This document shows positions 25,780 to 34,147 of a stretch of 64,000 nt of DNA, one piece after another. Position 1 is the first letter of the stretch; every line of letters starts with the position of its first letter. The DNA is from Microcella sp. (GTDB lineage Bacteria; Actinomycetota; Actinomycetes; Actinomycetales; Microbacteriaceae), in the NCBI RefSeq assembly GCF_019739195.1, contig NZ_JAHHDS010000003.1, positions 868,001 through 932,000 of the forward strand, given 5' to 3'. The translations under genes were made by a program, and so were the position numbers. Below the pieces are notes generated by a model. It was given only the letters and a program-made list of their open reading frames with translations, had not been told where the DNA came from and made no database searches.

Positions 25780-27531
25780 CTAGCCATGCGCACGGCGGCC
25801 GGCCACCCACGTGCCGACATTGCGAGTGGCGTGGATGCTCGCCTCAGGGCCCGCGAACGGGTCGCGGTTGGTCGCGGCCAGGTCGGCGACCGACCCGACC
25901 TCGATGATGCCCGTAACGTGCGCGTCGCCCGGCCCGCGCCCGTTGATGAACGCCGAGCCGGCTGTGTAGGCGTCGAGCGCCACGGCGAGGGTGAGCGCCT
26001 CGTGCGCGAGCAGAGGCTCGGGATCGCGCTCGGGGTCGTCGGCGGGGAGCGTGCGGTTCACCGCGACGTGGATGGCCTGCCACGGGTCGGGGGTCGAGAC
26101 GGGCCAGTCGCTGCCGGCGCACAGGCGCGGGCGAGCATCCACCACCACTGCGCGCAGGATGCTCGCGAAGGGGTACTGCGTCGCCGCACGCTCGGTGCCG
26201 ACGAGCGGCACGGTGAGGTCGCGCATCTGGGGCTCGTTGCAGGCCCAGAGCGCCTGCATGTTGGCGGTCACGCCAAGCGCGGCGAAGCGCGCCACGTCGT
26301 CGGGATGCACGAACTGCAGATGCGCGAGGTGGTGGCGGCGGGCATCCGTCGCGGCGCGCGAAGCCCAATCGTTGGCGGCCGCGGCCGCCTCGAAGGCGTC
26401 GAGCGCGTCGCGCACCGCGCGGTCGCCGATGACGTGCACGTGCGCGCTGAAGCCGGCGGCGTCGAGGGCCACGATCGCTTCGCTGAGCGCCTGCCCGCCG
26501 ACGAAGGCGATACCGGTCGGATGCTCGCTCGGTGCCGCACCATCGAGCACCAGGTACGGCTCGAGCATTGAGGCCGTGCCGTTCTCGACCACTCCGTCGG
26601 CCATGATCTTGACGGCGCTGAGCCGGAAGCGTGCGTCTGGCCCGAGCTCGGCCGCGTGCGCCTCGCGCTTCGCCACGAGCTCGGGCACCTGCTCGATGCC
26701 GCGGTTGCGGTCCCACCACAGTGCGCCGACGACGTCGACCGTGAGTCGCCCCTCGGCCAGCGCGCGGCGGTAGACAAGCGCGGTGTCGCTCGCGCCGAAG
26801 TAGTCGCCCACGATCGCGTCCTGCCAAGCCGTGATGCCGAAACTGTGCGCGTAGCGCTGCGCTTCGAGCAGGGCGGCGTACTCGTCGTCGGGGGTCGCGG
26901 CGGGGGCGACCGCGGCCACGAGTGCTGCGGCACCCTCGTGCAGGGTGCCCTGCGGCGAGCCATCGGGCAGCCGCTCGATGCGGCCATCGGCGGGGTCGGG
27001 GGTCTCGGCGGTAATGCCCGCGAGCGCGAGAGCGGCCGAGTTTGCCCAGGCGCCGTGGTGGTCGCGGTTGTAGAGGAAGACGGGGCGGATGGGCTCGAGG
27101 GCGTCGAGCTCAGCGGCGCTCGGCGTGCCGCCCGGGAAGGCGCTCATCGCCCAGCCGCCGCCGGTGATCCAGGCGCGCGAGGCGTCGCAACCGCGGGGCG
27201 GGTTCAGCTGCGCGTAGTCGGCGATGAGTCGCGCGTAGTCCTGGGCCGAGGAGCCTGAGCTCAGGTCGCAGCCGAGTCGCTCGAGCCCACCCTGGATGGG
27301 GTGGATGTGCGCGTCGACGAAACCGGCGTGGAGCATCCCGCCCGCCAGATCGACCACCTCGGTGGCTGGCCCGCGCCACGCAGTGAGGTCAGCATCTATT
27401 GCCGCGATGCGGCCGTCGATGACGGCAACCTCGAGAGCCTCAGAAACCGCAGAGCGCCCCGGCCCCCGATAGACGACTCCTCCGGTGAAGAGGAGGTCGG
27501 CGGGGGGCTCGGGGCGCGATGCGGTGCTCAC
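25780..27531 (-). CDS. Amidohydrolase family 3 protein (YtcJ-like)
   Basis: 583-aa metal-dependent hydrolase. LLFTGGVVYRGPGRSAVSEA opens the composite beta-sandwich, HAGFVDAHIHPIQGG holds the HxH metal ligands, SAHVHVIGDRAVRDALDA and HHLAHLQFVHPDDVARFA hold further histidines, and LCAGSDWPVSTPDPWQAIHVAVNR carries the catalytic Asp. LTLAVALDAYTAGSAF and VGSVADLAATNRDPF close the domain. Members hydrolyse varied amides; substrate unknown. GTG start. It lies 36 bp after nrdB on the same strand but a hairpin separates them. Confidence 0.9.
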   Translation of the reverse strand: MSTASRPEPPADLLFTGGVVYRGPGRSAVSEALEVAVIDGRIAAIDADLTAWRGPATEVVDLAGGMLHAGFVDAHIHPIQGGLERLGCDLSSGSSAQDYARLIADYAQLNPPRGCDASRAWITGGGWAMSAFPGGTPSAAELDALEPIRPVFLYNRDHHGAWANSAALALAGITAETPDPADGRIERLPDGSPQGTLHEGAAALVAAVAPAATPDDEYAALLEAQRYAHSFGITAWQDAIVGDYFGASDTALVYRRALAEGRLTVDVVGALWWDRNRGIEQVPELVAKREAHAAELGPDARFRLSAVKIMADGVVENGTASMLEPYLVLDGAAPSEHPTGIAFVGGQALSEAIVALDAAGFSAHVHVIGDRAVRDALDAFEAAAAANDWASRAATDARRHHLAHLQFVHPDDVARFAALGVTANMQALWACNEPQMRDLTVPLVGTERAATQYPFASILRAVVVDARPRLCAGSDWPVSTPDPWQAIHVAVNRTLPADDPERDPEPLLAHEALTLAVALDAYTAGSAFINGRGPGDAHVTGIIEVGSVADLAATNRDPFAGPEASIHATRNVGTWVAGRRAHG

Positions 27532-27543
27532 ACCAGCGATGCT

Positions 27544-27562
27544 ACGGCCGCAGCGCGGCCGT
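27544..27562 (-). terminator. Hairpin after nrdB
   Basis: ACGGCCGC-AGC-GCGGCCGT has perfect 8-bp arms and a 3-nt loop, starting six bases beyond the nrdB stop. No T-run follows, so termination may be partial. Confidence 0.5.
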
Positions 27563-27567
27563 GCCCG

Positions 27568-28548
27568 CTAGCCCTGCTTGGCGTTGACCTCGTACGAGGT
27601 GTTCGTCGACTCGAAGAAGTTGACGAGCTGCAGGGTGTCGTTGGCAGTCGCCATCCACTTGGCCGGGTTCGACACGTTGTACTCGGTGTCGAAGCCGAGC
27701 TCTTCGAGGCGACGGTCGGCCAGGTACTTGACGTACTGGTTGATGTAGTTGGCGTTCAACCCGAGGATGCCGTTGGGCAGCAGATCGTGGTTGTACTGCT
27801 CTTCCATCTCGACCGCGTCGAGAATCATCTGGCGAATCTCGGCAGCGAACTCCGGCGTCTGCAGGTCGGGGTTCTCCTCCAGCACCGTGAGAATCAGGTT
27901 GATGCCGAACTTGAGGTGCAGGCTCTCGTCGCGCACGATCCAGTCGACGAGCGAGCCGAAGTTGCGCAGCAGGTTGCGCTGGCGGAACGACAGGGCGACC
28001 ATGAAGCCGCTGTAGAACCAGATGCCTTCGAGAATCACGTTGTAGGCGACGAGGTTGCGGATGAAGTCTTGCTTGCCCTCGGTCGTCGTGATGTCGAGGG
28101 TGTCTTGCGTCATGCGCGTGATGAACTTGACCTCGAACTCTTCTTTGCGTGCCATCGACGGCACGCTCACGTGCGAGTCGTACGCGGCAACGCGGTCGAT
28201 CGGAAAAGTCTCGAGCACGTATTCGAAGCTCATGCAGTGGTTCGCTTCTTCCCACATCTGCTTCGCGAGGTAGAGGTGCGCCTCGGGTGCATTGATATAG
28301 GGGTACACGCCGAACGCGAGCGCCTTGTTGACGAGCAGCTCGTTGGGGTTGAAGTAGCTCATCAAAAACGTGATGGCGTGACGCTCTTCGTCGGTCATCT
28401 TTTTGAAGTCGGCGATGTCTTCACCGAGCTGGATCTCGTTGGGGAACCAGGTGTTCGCGACAGCCTGGTCGTAGAGGTCCATGGCCCACTTGTAGGTGAC
28501 CGGCTTGAGCAGCAGGCCTTCTTGGATTCCGGTTCCGAGGATTCCCAT
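27568..28548 (-). CDS. nrdB: Ribonucleotide reductase beta subunit, class Ic (tyrosine-free)
   Basis: 326-aa ferritin-like R2 protein. Metal ligands align with a constant 19-residue offset to the Chlamydia class Ic enzyme: E70, E101, H104, E174, E208 and H211. The radical-tyrosine position is phenylalanine (F108 in EANHCMSF) and the first ligand is Glu rather than Asp, the two hallmarks of Mn/Fe class Ic proteins. The C-terminus FFESTNTSYEVNAKQG is the alpha-docking tail. It follows nrdA and the small CxxC peptide gene with 66 bp spacing. Supplies the one-electron oxidant for dNTP synthesis. Confidence 0.95.
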   Translation of the reverse strand: MGILGTGIQEGLLLKPVTYKWAMDLYDQAVANTWFPNEIQLGEDIADFKKMTDEERHAITFLMSYFNPNELLVNKALAFGVYPYINAPEAHLYLAKQMWEEANHCMSFEYVLETFPIDRVAAYDSHVSVPSMARKEEFEVKFITRMTQDTLDITTTEGKQDFIRNLVAYNVILEGIWFYSGFMVALSFRQRNLLRNFGSLVDWIVRDESLHLKFGINLILTVLEENPDLQTPEFAAEIRQMILDAVEMEEQYNHDLLPNGILGLNANYINQYVKYLADRRLEELGFDTEYNVSNPAKWMATANDTLQLVNFFESTNTSYEVNAKQG

Positions 28549-28614
28549 GTTCGTGTCGTGTCTTTCTGGTGGGTGGTGCGGGATAGGGAGTGTGGGGTGG
28601 ATGGCGAGAGCCGC

Positions 28615-28710
28615 CTATTGGCAGCTCTCGCAGTGCAACTCGTCCATGGGGTCGATCGGAACCTCGTAGGTGAACGATGCGGTGCTGGTGGTGCTGGTGG
28701 TGGAAGTCAT
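28615..28710 (-). CDS. 31-aa peptide carrying the NrdA-type C-terminal CxxC tail
   Basis: Encodes 31 residues: a Thr/Ser linker (MTSTTSTTSTASFTYE) followed by VPIDPMDELHCESCQ. The CESC pair at the very end looks like the redox-active swinging tail that class I NrdA proteins normally carry, which the NrdA encoded here lacks. The ATG shares its A with the nrdA TAA (TAATG), so reinitiation after nrdA is expected. Alternatives: a -1 frameshift (programmed, or a sequence error) that would fuse it to NrdA, since the frame is open upstream. Too short for most gene callers. Confidence 0.65.
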   Translation of the reverse strand: MTSTTSTTSTASFTYEVPIDPMDELHCESCQ

Positions 28711-31208
28711 TACTCGGCCGCCTTCGCGGCGCCGCCGAAGCCGAAGCCCTTCTTGGCGGGAGCGCCCACAGGCGCTTCCGCCGACGCGCCAGCGCCGGTG
28801 TCGGCTTGAGCAGAAGAAACAGGGCTCGCCGCCCCGAAGCCCTTCTTCGGCGCTGAGCCCGAACCGGCGTTGATCGACTCCGACTTGTTGACCTTGACGG
28901 TCGACTGCTCGGCGGTGTGACGCGGCTTCATGTGCAGGTAGTAGGTCGTCTTCACGCCCTTCTTCCAGGCAGCGGTGTAGATGTCGATCATGTCGTCGAC
29001 GTCGCGCGTCTCGAGGTACATGTTGCGGCTGATGGCCTGGTCGATCCACTTCTGCGCACGGGCCGCGACCTCGAGGAAGGCGTAGGGCGAGAGCTGGAAG
29101 CTCGTCTTGTACGCGGCCTTGATGTCGTCAGGAATCGCGGCGATGCCCTGAATGTCTCCCTGGCTGCGCAGGATGTCTTCGCGCACCTTCTCCCACAGCC
29201 CGTGCGCCTGCAGCGCCGTGACCAGGTTGCGGTTGACCTCGAGGAACTTGCCCGAGCTCGTCGACCGGCTGAAAATCTGCGAGAACTGCGGGTCGAGACC
29301 CGGCGTGGTGCCGGCGACGAGACCGATGGATGCCGTGGGCGCGATCGCCATAAGCGTCGCGTTGCGCATGCCGCCCTTGACCTTCTCGCGCAGCGCATCC
29401 CAGTCGAGTCGCGTTGTGCGGTTGACCTGAACCTCGACGCCACGGTCGGCCTCGGTGAGGTCGATCGTGTCGAGCGGCACGAGGCCCTGCGACCAGCGTG
29501 ACCCAGCGAAGTTGGCGTACGAGCCGCGCTCTTGCGCGAGGTCGGCCGACTCGTCGATCGCCGCGTACGAGACGTGCTCCATGATCTCGTCGATGAGGTC
29601 GAAGGCCTCTTCAGAGTCGTACGAGTAGCCGAGCTTCTCGACGACATCGGTGAAGCCCATGACGCCGAGGCCGATCGCACGGTTGTTCTGGTTAGCGTGA
29701 TCGGCCTCGTCGACGCTCGACACCGTGATGTCGATGAGGTTGTCGAGCTGACGCACTGCGAGACGCGCGCTCTCATCAATCTTCGCCCAGTCGAGACCGC
29801 CATCGACGAAGTGCTGCGAGAGGTTGATCGACGCCAGGTTGCAGACCGAGATGTTGTCGCGGTCTTGCGGCAGGCAGATCTCGGTGCAGAGGTTCGACAG
29901 GTGGATCGTGCCGGTGTTGTTGTTGATGGCCCGGTTGTTGATCGTGTCTTTCCAGGTCAACCACGGGTGGCTCGTCGACTGCAGTGAGATGAGAATCTGC
30001 TTGAACTGCTCACGCGCACCGATCTTCTTGAACATGTGCAGCTCGCCGCGCTCAGCCATGGCGATGTACTCGGCGTAGCGGGTCGAGAACTCTTTGCCGT
30101 AGAGCTCGTTGAGGTCGGCGACCTCGAGCGGGTCGAAGAGGTACCAGTCGTCGTCGTTCTGCACGCGCTTCATGAACTCGTCGCTGATCCACACCGCGGT
30201 GTTGGCGGTGCGCGTGCGGCGATAGGGGTCGCCCGAGTTCTGGCGCAGGTCCAAGAACTCGGGGAAGTCCATGTGCCAGTTCTCCATGTAGAAGCACAGG
30301 GCGCCGAACTTCTTGCCGCCGCGGCTGACCGCGCGCAGCACCGAGTCGATCGTGTGCATGAAGGGGATCGGGCCGGTCGAGGTCGTGTTGTTCGAGCGGA
30401 TGGGCGAGCCCTGCGCGCGCAGCTTCGTGACGGCCAGGCCGATTCCACCCGTGCCCTTCGTGAGCCACATGACGTCGCGCACACTCTTGGCGATGTGCTC
30501 GATGTCGTCTTGCATCTCCATGACGAAGCAGTTCGACAACTGCGGGTAGCTCGTGCCGGCGTTGACCAGGGTCGAACCGGCAGCGAGGTACTCGAGCTTC
30601 GACATCTTGTCGTAGAAGGCGATGGCGTGCGTCGTGGGGTCGGCCTCGTTGAGCGAGAGGCCCATGGCGACCCGCATCCAGAAGTATTGCGGCGTCTCGA
30701 GCGGTTCGTTGTTGCGCGCCTTGATGCCGTAGCGGTTGTTGAGCGTCACGACGCCGATGTACTTGAGCAGGCCGTCGTTGGCGGGCTCGAGCACGGCGGC
30801 GAGCTTCTCGAGGTCGAAGAGGTCGGGAAACCGGGGGTCGAGCAGCTGCTCGTTGACACCGCGGTGAATGTAGGCCGAGAAGTGCTGCTGGTGCAGCTGG
30901 CGCAGCTCGTCGTCGGTCTCGTAGTCGCCGAGCACACGCTTGTAGATGGTCTTGAGCAGCAGGCGCGCGGCGACAACGTCGAACGCTGGGTCGTCTTTCA
31001 CGTTCTGCAAGGCGACCTGAATCACCGCTTCGTCGAGCTGCTGGGTCGAGATGCCGTCGAAGAGGGTGAGCTCGAGCTCGCTCGCGATCTGCGTGACCCA
31101 GGCGATCGAGTCATCGAGGTCGTGCGCGGCCTTCTCGATCGCCAGGTTGATCTTGTTCGCGTCGTACGGCTCTCGGGTTCCATCGCGCTTGACGACCGTG
31201 ATGCTCAC
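28710..31208 (-). CDS. nrdA: Ribonucleotide reductase alpha subunit
   Basis: 832-aa catalytic subunit reducing ribonucleotides. An N-terminal ATP-cone (VVKRDGTREPYDANKINLAI, about 5-24) provides allosteric control. The barrel shows the active-site cysteines in QLSNCFVMEM and HLSNLCTEICLP (thiyl Cys plus N and E), ISVCNLASINLSQ, and the radical-transfer tyrosines in KTTYYLHMKPR. The C-terminus is unusual: an Ala/Gly/Ser-rich linker with two KKGFG blocks ending AAKAAE and no terminal cysteines; these are on the next tiny gene. GTG start with GGGAGAG upstream. Leader of about 130 nt contains hairpins. Confidence 0.95.
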   Translation of the reverse strand: MSITVVKRDGTREPYDANKINLAIEKAAHDLDDSIAWVTQIASELELTLFDGISTQQLDEAVIQVALQNVKDDPAFDVVAARLLLKTIYKRVLGDYETDDELRQLHQQHFSAYIHRGVNEQLLDPRFPDLFDLEKLAAVLEPANDGLLKYIGVVTLNNRYGIKARNNEPLETPQYFWMRVAMGLSLNEADPTTHAIAFYDKMSKLEYLAAGSTLVNAGTSYPQLSNCFVMEMQDDIEHIAKSVRDVMWLTKGTGGIGLAVTKLRAQGSPIRSNNTTSTGPIPFMHTIDSVLRAVSRGGKKFGALCFYMENWHMDFPEFLDLRQNSGDPYRRTRTANTAVWISDEFMKRVQNDDDWYLFDPLEVADLNELYGKEFSTRYAEYIAMAERGELHMFKKIGAREQFKQILISLQSTSHPWLTWKDTINNRAINNNTGTIHLSNLCTEICLPQDRDNISVCNLASINLSQHFVDGGLDWAKIDESARLAVRQLDNLIDITVSSVDEADHANQNNRAIGLGVMGFTDVVEKLGYSYDSEEAFDLIDEIMEHVSYAAIDESADLAQERGSYANFAGSRWSQGLVPLDTIDLTEADRGVEVQVNRTTRLDWDALREKVKGGMRNATLMAIAPTASIGLVAGTTPGLDPQFSQIFSRSTSSGKFLEVNRNLVTALQAHGLWEKVREDILRSQGDIQGIAAIPDDIKAAYKTSFQLSPYAFLEVAARAQKWIDQAISRNMYLETRDVDDMIDIYTAAWKKGVKTTYYLHMKPRHTAEQSTVKVNKSESINAGSGSAPKKGFGAASPVSSAQADTGAGASAEAPVGAPAKKGFGFGGAAKAAE

Positions 31209-31258
31209 GTAGTCACTCTCCCTCTCGCGCCGTCGCCGACGCCGTTCTCTTTGCGGTG

Positions 31259-31272
31259 CGACCCGAAGGTCG
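31259..31272 (-). other. UUCG-capped hairpin in the nrdA leader
   Basis: On the minus strand CGACC-TTCG-GGTCG forms a 5-bp stem closed by a UUCG tetraloop, about 50 nt before the nrdA start. It lies downstream of the terminator-like hairpin. Confidence 0.55.
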
Positions 31273-31283
31273 TCTGTGGTCAG

Positions 31284-31305
31284 AAAAAGCCCGGAATTCC
31301 GGGCT
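31284..31305 (-). terminator. Intrinsic-terminator-like hairpin in the nrdA leader
   Basis: AGCCCGGAATTCCGGGCT (31288-31305) is a perfect palindrome followed on the minus strand by five T's. It lies between the putative nrd promoter and the nrdA GTG, with no minus-strand gene ending there, so it could act as an attenuator. Confidence 0.6.
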
Positions 31306-31334
31306 GTTCGCGCGATACCCCCTGCGCGGTTCCA

Positions 31335-31381
31335 TCACTATATATCGGGGCTCCGACATTGTTGACACCCAAGATGTAGTG
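31335..31381 (-). promoter_or_regulatory. Pair of NrdR-box-like sites upstream of nrdA
   Basis: TCACTATATATCGGGG (31335-31350) and CACCCAAGATGTAGTG (31366-31381) resemble the NrdR consensus (ACACWATATATWGTGT-like), and their centres are 31 bp apart, the three-turn spacing typical of NrdR box pairs. The second is the weaker match. TATATA/TATAGT in the first is also a possible -10. Confidence 0.55.
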
Positions 31382-31390
31382 GGCGTGTCG

Positions 31391-31439
31391 TCCACAACTG
31401 TGGATAAGTTCGCCTACTTATCCCCAGCCTGTGGGCAAG
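31391..31439. promoter_or_regulatory. DnaA-box cluster upstream of nrdA
   Basis: TGTGGATAA (31399-31407) is a perfect DnaA box on the minus strand (TTATCCACA); TTATCCCCA (31418-31426) differs by one base, and TGTGGGCAA nearby by two. The cluster is in the 326-bp gap between nrdA and the divergent transporter gene. Confidence 0.6.
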
Positions 31440-31534
31440 CACCGACACGCCGCGAAGTGCCGCGAATCACCCCCGAATCACGCGTTCTGAGGCCCTCCGG
31501 CAACCGACTCCGCACACCCTAGGCTTGACTCCTT

Positions 31535-32740
31535 GTGAGCGGATACACCGACCTGTTGAGAACGCCCGGCGTGGCGCGCATCATCGCCGCGCAATTGACG
31601 GCGCGCATCCCCTCGGGGATGCTCTCGCTGGCGTTCCTCATCCACATCGAGCGCATCTTCGACTCCTACGGCGCCGCCGGGCTCGTGCTCGCCGCCACCA
31701 GCGTCGGCCAAGCCGTCGCCGGGCCGCTCACGAGCCGCTGGATGGGCCGGTTCGGCATGCGCGCCGTGCTCATCGTGACGCTCGTCATCTGCGCGACGGG
31801 AATCTTCATCGTCGGCTTCGCACTGCTGCCCCTGTGGGCCTACATGCTCACCGGTCTCATCGTCGGCCTCTCGACGCCGCCGATCCAACCGGCCGTGCGC
31901 ACGATCTATCCGAAGATGGTGACTGGCAAGCAGCTGACCCCCCTGTTCTCGCTCGACGCTTCGGCGCAAGAGATCATCTGGGTCACGGGCCCGTTCATCA
32001 CAGTCATCCTCGCCACCCAGGTCTCGCCGGTCGTCGCCATCGCCGTCGCAGGCGGATTCTTGCTGGGCGGCGGCATCTGGTTCATCGCGAGCCCTGAGGT
32101 CGGCAAGGTGCGCATTCCGCCGAGCCGCCGCAAGCTCGGCGTGGTCATGAAGAACCGCGCGGTGCTGCTGGCGACCGTGTGCGGCTTCTTGCTCATCGGC
32201 TCGGCGGCCTCGGTCGAGGTCGGGGTCGTGGCCGTCTTCGGCGAGGGTGGCACCGAAGCGGGCATCCTGTTCGGGCTGTGGGCCATCGCGTCGCTCGTGG
32301 GTGGGCTATCGATGGGGCACCTGCCGATCGGGCCATGGGCCCTCGCCCGCCGCTTCGCGATCGTGGTCGTCGGCATGGCCATGGCGCCGTTCGCCCTCGA
32401 GTTCTGGTGGCTCGCGCTCGCCCTACTCGTGGCGGGCATCGGCATCGCACCCGTGCTCGCCGTCATGTTCGCGATCGTCTCGGCGAGCGTGAAATTTAGC
32501 GAGACGGCCGAGGCTTACGGCTGGCTCGGCACCGGCCAGCTCATCGGTGCCGCGCTCGGCTCAGCGATCGCCGGCTTCTTGATCGACGATTTCGGCCCGA
32601 TCGGCGGCTTCTGGGCGGCCATCGCTTTCGCCGTGGCCGGCTTGCTCGTCGCCGTGCTGTTCAGAGGCTGGCACCCCGACCTGCGAGGCCGCGACGCGAG
32701 CCCGATTCCCGACACCGAACCCGTCGAGATCGTCAGCTGA
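31535..32740 (+). CDS. MFS transporter
   Basis: 401-aa protein with about 12 hydrophobic helices. Near the start LLRTPGVARIIAAQLTARIPSGMLSLAFLIHIE, then GQAVAGPLTSRWMGRFGMRAVL is the MFS loop 2-3 motif (G-x-x-x-D/S-R-x-G-R-R type). Residues VTGPFITVILATQ and LGSAIAGFLIDDFGPIGGFW lie in later helices. Probably an exporter; substrate unknown. Start GTG is preceded by TAGGCT nine bases upstream. Convergent with the flavin reductase gene. Confidence 0.87.
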   Translation: MSGYTDLLRTPGVARIIAAQLTARIPSGMLSLAFLIHIERIFDSYGAAGLVLAATSVGQAVAGPLTSRWMGRFGMRAVLIVTLVICATGIFIVGFALLPLWAYMLTGLIVGLSTPPIQPAVRTIYPKMVTGKQLTPLFSLDASAQEIIWVTGPFITVILATQVSPVVAIAVAGGFLLGGGIWFIASPEVGKVRIPPSRRKLGVVMKNRAVLLATVCGFLLIGSAASVEVGVVAVFGEGGTEAGILFGLWAIASLVGGLSMGHLPIGPWALARRFAIVVVGMAMAPFALEFWWLALALLVAGIGIAPVLAVMFAIVSASVKFSETAEAYGWLGTGQLIGAALGSAIAGFLIDDFGPIGGFWAAIAFAVAGLLVAVLFRGWHPDLRGRDASPIPDTEPVEIVS

Positions 32741-32747
32741 GTCGCCG

Positions 32748-33305
32748 CTACGCCCGCAGCGGGCGCAGCGCCTCGGCGTAGCGGCCGAGCGACTCGATCA
32801 TGCGCCCGAGCACCGCATCGTGCTTCTCGGTCGCGGTGAAGACGCCGTCAGCGATGTGCGCAGCGGGGCCGCTGATGGCTACGTCGACGGGCACGCGCAC
32901 GAGGCCGAGCGTGGTGAGCACCTGGTCGAGCGCGGCGGCAGCGCGCAAGCCCGACGAGGCTCCGCCGTAGGCGACCACGCCCACGGGCTTGCCCTGCCAC
33001 TCGTGCATGAGAAAGTCGAGCGCGTTCTTGAGCGCGGGGCTGTAGCTGTGGTTGTACTCGGGGCTCACGAGCAGCACGGCGTCGGCCTGCTCGACGCGCT
33101 CGCTCCACGCGATCGTGTGCGGCTTGGTGTAGGCGCGCTTGCCGGGGTGCTCGGGCTCGTCCATGAACGGCAGGTTCAGCTCGGCGAGGTCGGCGAAGTC
33201 GACCTCGTGCCCCGCGGCCGCGACGCGGTCACGCACCCAGTGGGCGACGGGCAGGCCGACACGGCCGGGGCGAACAGAACCGACGATGATGAGAGTGCGA
33301 GTCAT
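32748..33305 (-). CDS. NADPH-dependent FMN reductase / flavodoxin-fold oxidoreductase
   Basis: 185-aa flavodoxin-like protein. LIIVGSVRPGRVGLPVAHWV (about 5-24) is the FMN phosphate-binding loop, LNLPFMDEPEHPGKRAYT follows, and VLLVSPEYNHSYSPALKNALDFL (near 78-100) is the diagnostic PEYN motif, with VAYGGASSGLRAA after it. Likely reduces flavin, quinones or chromate-type acceptors. A GAGGTC ribosome site precedes the ATG. Confidence 0.9.
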   Translation of the reverse strand: MTRTLIIVGSVRPGRVGLPVAHWVRDRVAAAGHEVDFADLAELNLPFMDEPEHPGKRAYTKPHTIAWSERVEQADAVLLVSPEYNHSYSPALKNALDFLMHEWQGKPVGVVAYGGASSGLRAAAALDQVLTTLGLVRVPVDVAISGPAAHIADGVFTATEKHDAVLGRMIESLGRYAEALRPLRA

Positions 33306-33376
33306 GACCTCGCCAACCGGGATGCTCGCCGTTCGATTCCCGCACCCAGCAGATTCACGGCGCTAGGCTCCTGGCC

Positions 33377-34147
33377 ATGAGCACCGTGACCTTGCCCCGC
33401 TGGCACTGGGGCGACGCGAGTGCCCCCCGACGCGCGCTGCTCGTGCACGGGCTGGGGTCATCCGCTCAGACCACGTGGCGGCTCAGCGAGGGCCTCGCCG
33501 AGCAGGGGTGGTCGGCGACGGCCGTCGATCTGCGGGGTCACGGCGACGCACCGCGAGCATCCCGCTACCGCATCGACGACTTCGCGGGCGACCTGCTCGG
33601 CACGCGCCATGACGACGGCCTCCCCTGGGATCTCGTCGTCGGCCACTCGATCGGCGCCGCCGCGGCGATGCAGGCCGCGGGCACCGATGCCGGCTGGACT
33701 CGCCGGCTCGTGCTACTCGACCCCGCGCTCACTCTTGACCCCGCCGCGCGTCAGGCCGTGCTCGACGGGCAGCTGGCCAACTTTGACGGCGCCACGGTCG
33801 CGAGCATCGCCGAGCAGTTTCCGCACTGGCATCCGCTCGACGTCGAGTTTCGCGTGCGGGCGGTCAAGGCCGCGTCGCGGTACGCCCTCGAGCGCTCGGT
33901 GCTCGACAACGACGACTGGGATTGCACGTCGTACGTCGCCCACGTCACTGCCCCGACACTCGTGATCGCCGCCGACCCCGCGAACGGGTCGATGTTCGCT
34001 GGCGAGCACGCCGCCTCGGTGCTCGCCGCGAACCCGCTGTTCGAGCAGGTCGTCGTGCCGGGCGCCGGGCACAGCGTGCACCGCGATAACCCCGAGGCGA
34101 CGTTGCAGCACCTGCTCGACTGGCTGCACGCCGCCGAGACGCCTTAG
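33377..34147 (+). CDS. Alpha/beta hydrolase
   Basis: 256-aa serine hydrolase fold. RALLVHGLGSSAQTTWRL is the oxyanion-hole strand (HGLG), VVGHSIGAAAAMQA the nucleophile elbow (G-H-S-I-G), LVIAADPANGSMF the acid region and VPGAGHSVHRDNPE the catalytic His. TAGGCT ends seven bases before the ATG, suggesting a leaderless message. Substrate unknown. Confidence 0.88.
   Translation: MSTVTLPRWHWGDASAPRRALLVHGLGSSAQTTWRLSEGLAEQGWSATAVDLRGHGDAPRASRYRIDDFAGDLLGTRHDDGLPWDLVVGHSIGAAAAMQAAGTDAGWTRRLVLLDPALTLDPAARQAVLDGQLANFDGATVASIAEQFPHWHPLDVEFRVRAVKAASRYALERSVLDNDDWDCTSYVAHVTAPTLVIAADPANGSMFAGEHAASVLAANPLFEQVVVPGAGHSVHRDNPEATLQHLLDWLHAAETP

Noticed and set aside
31213-31395. 60-aa minus-strand open frame upstream of nrdA
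   Set aside because: It lies across the NrdR-like boxes and the terminator hairpin, has no ribosome site and reads as low-complexity Arg/Ser/Thr; regulatory DNA explains the region better.
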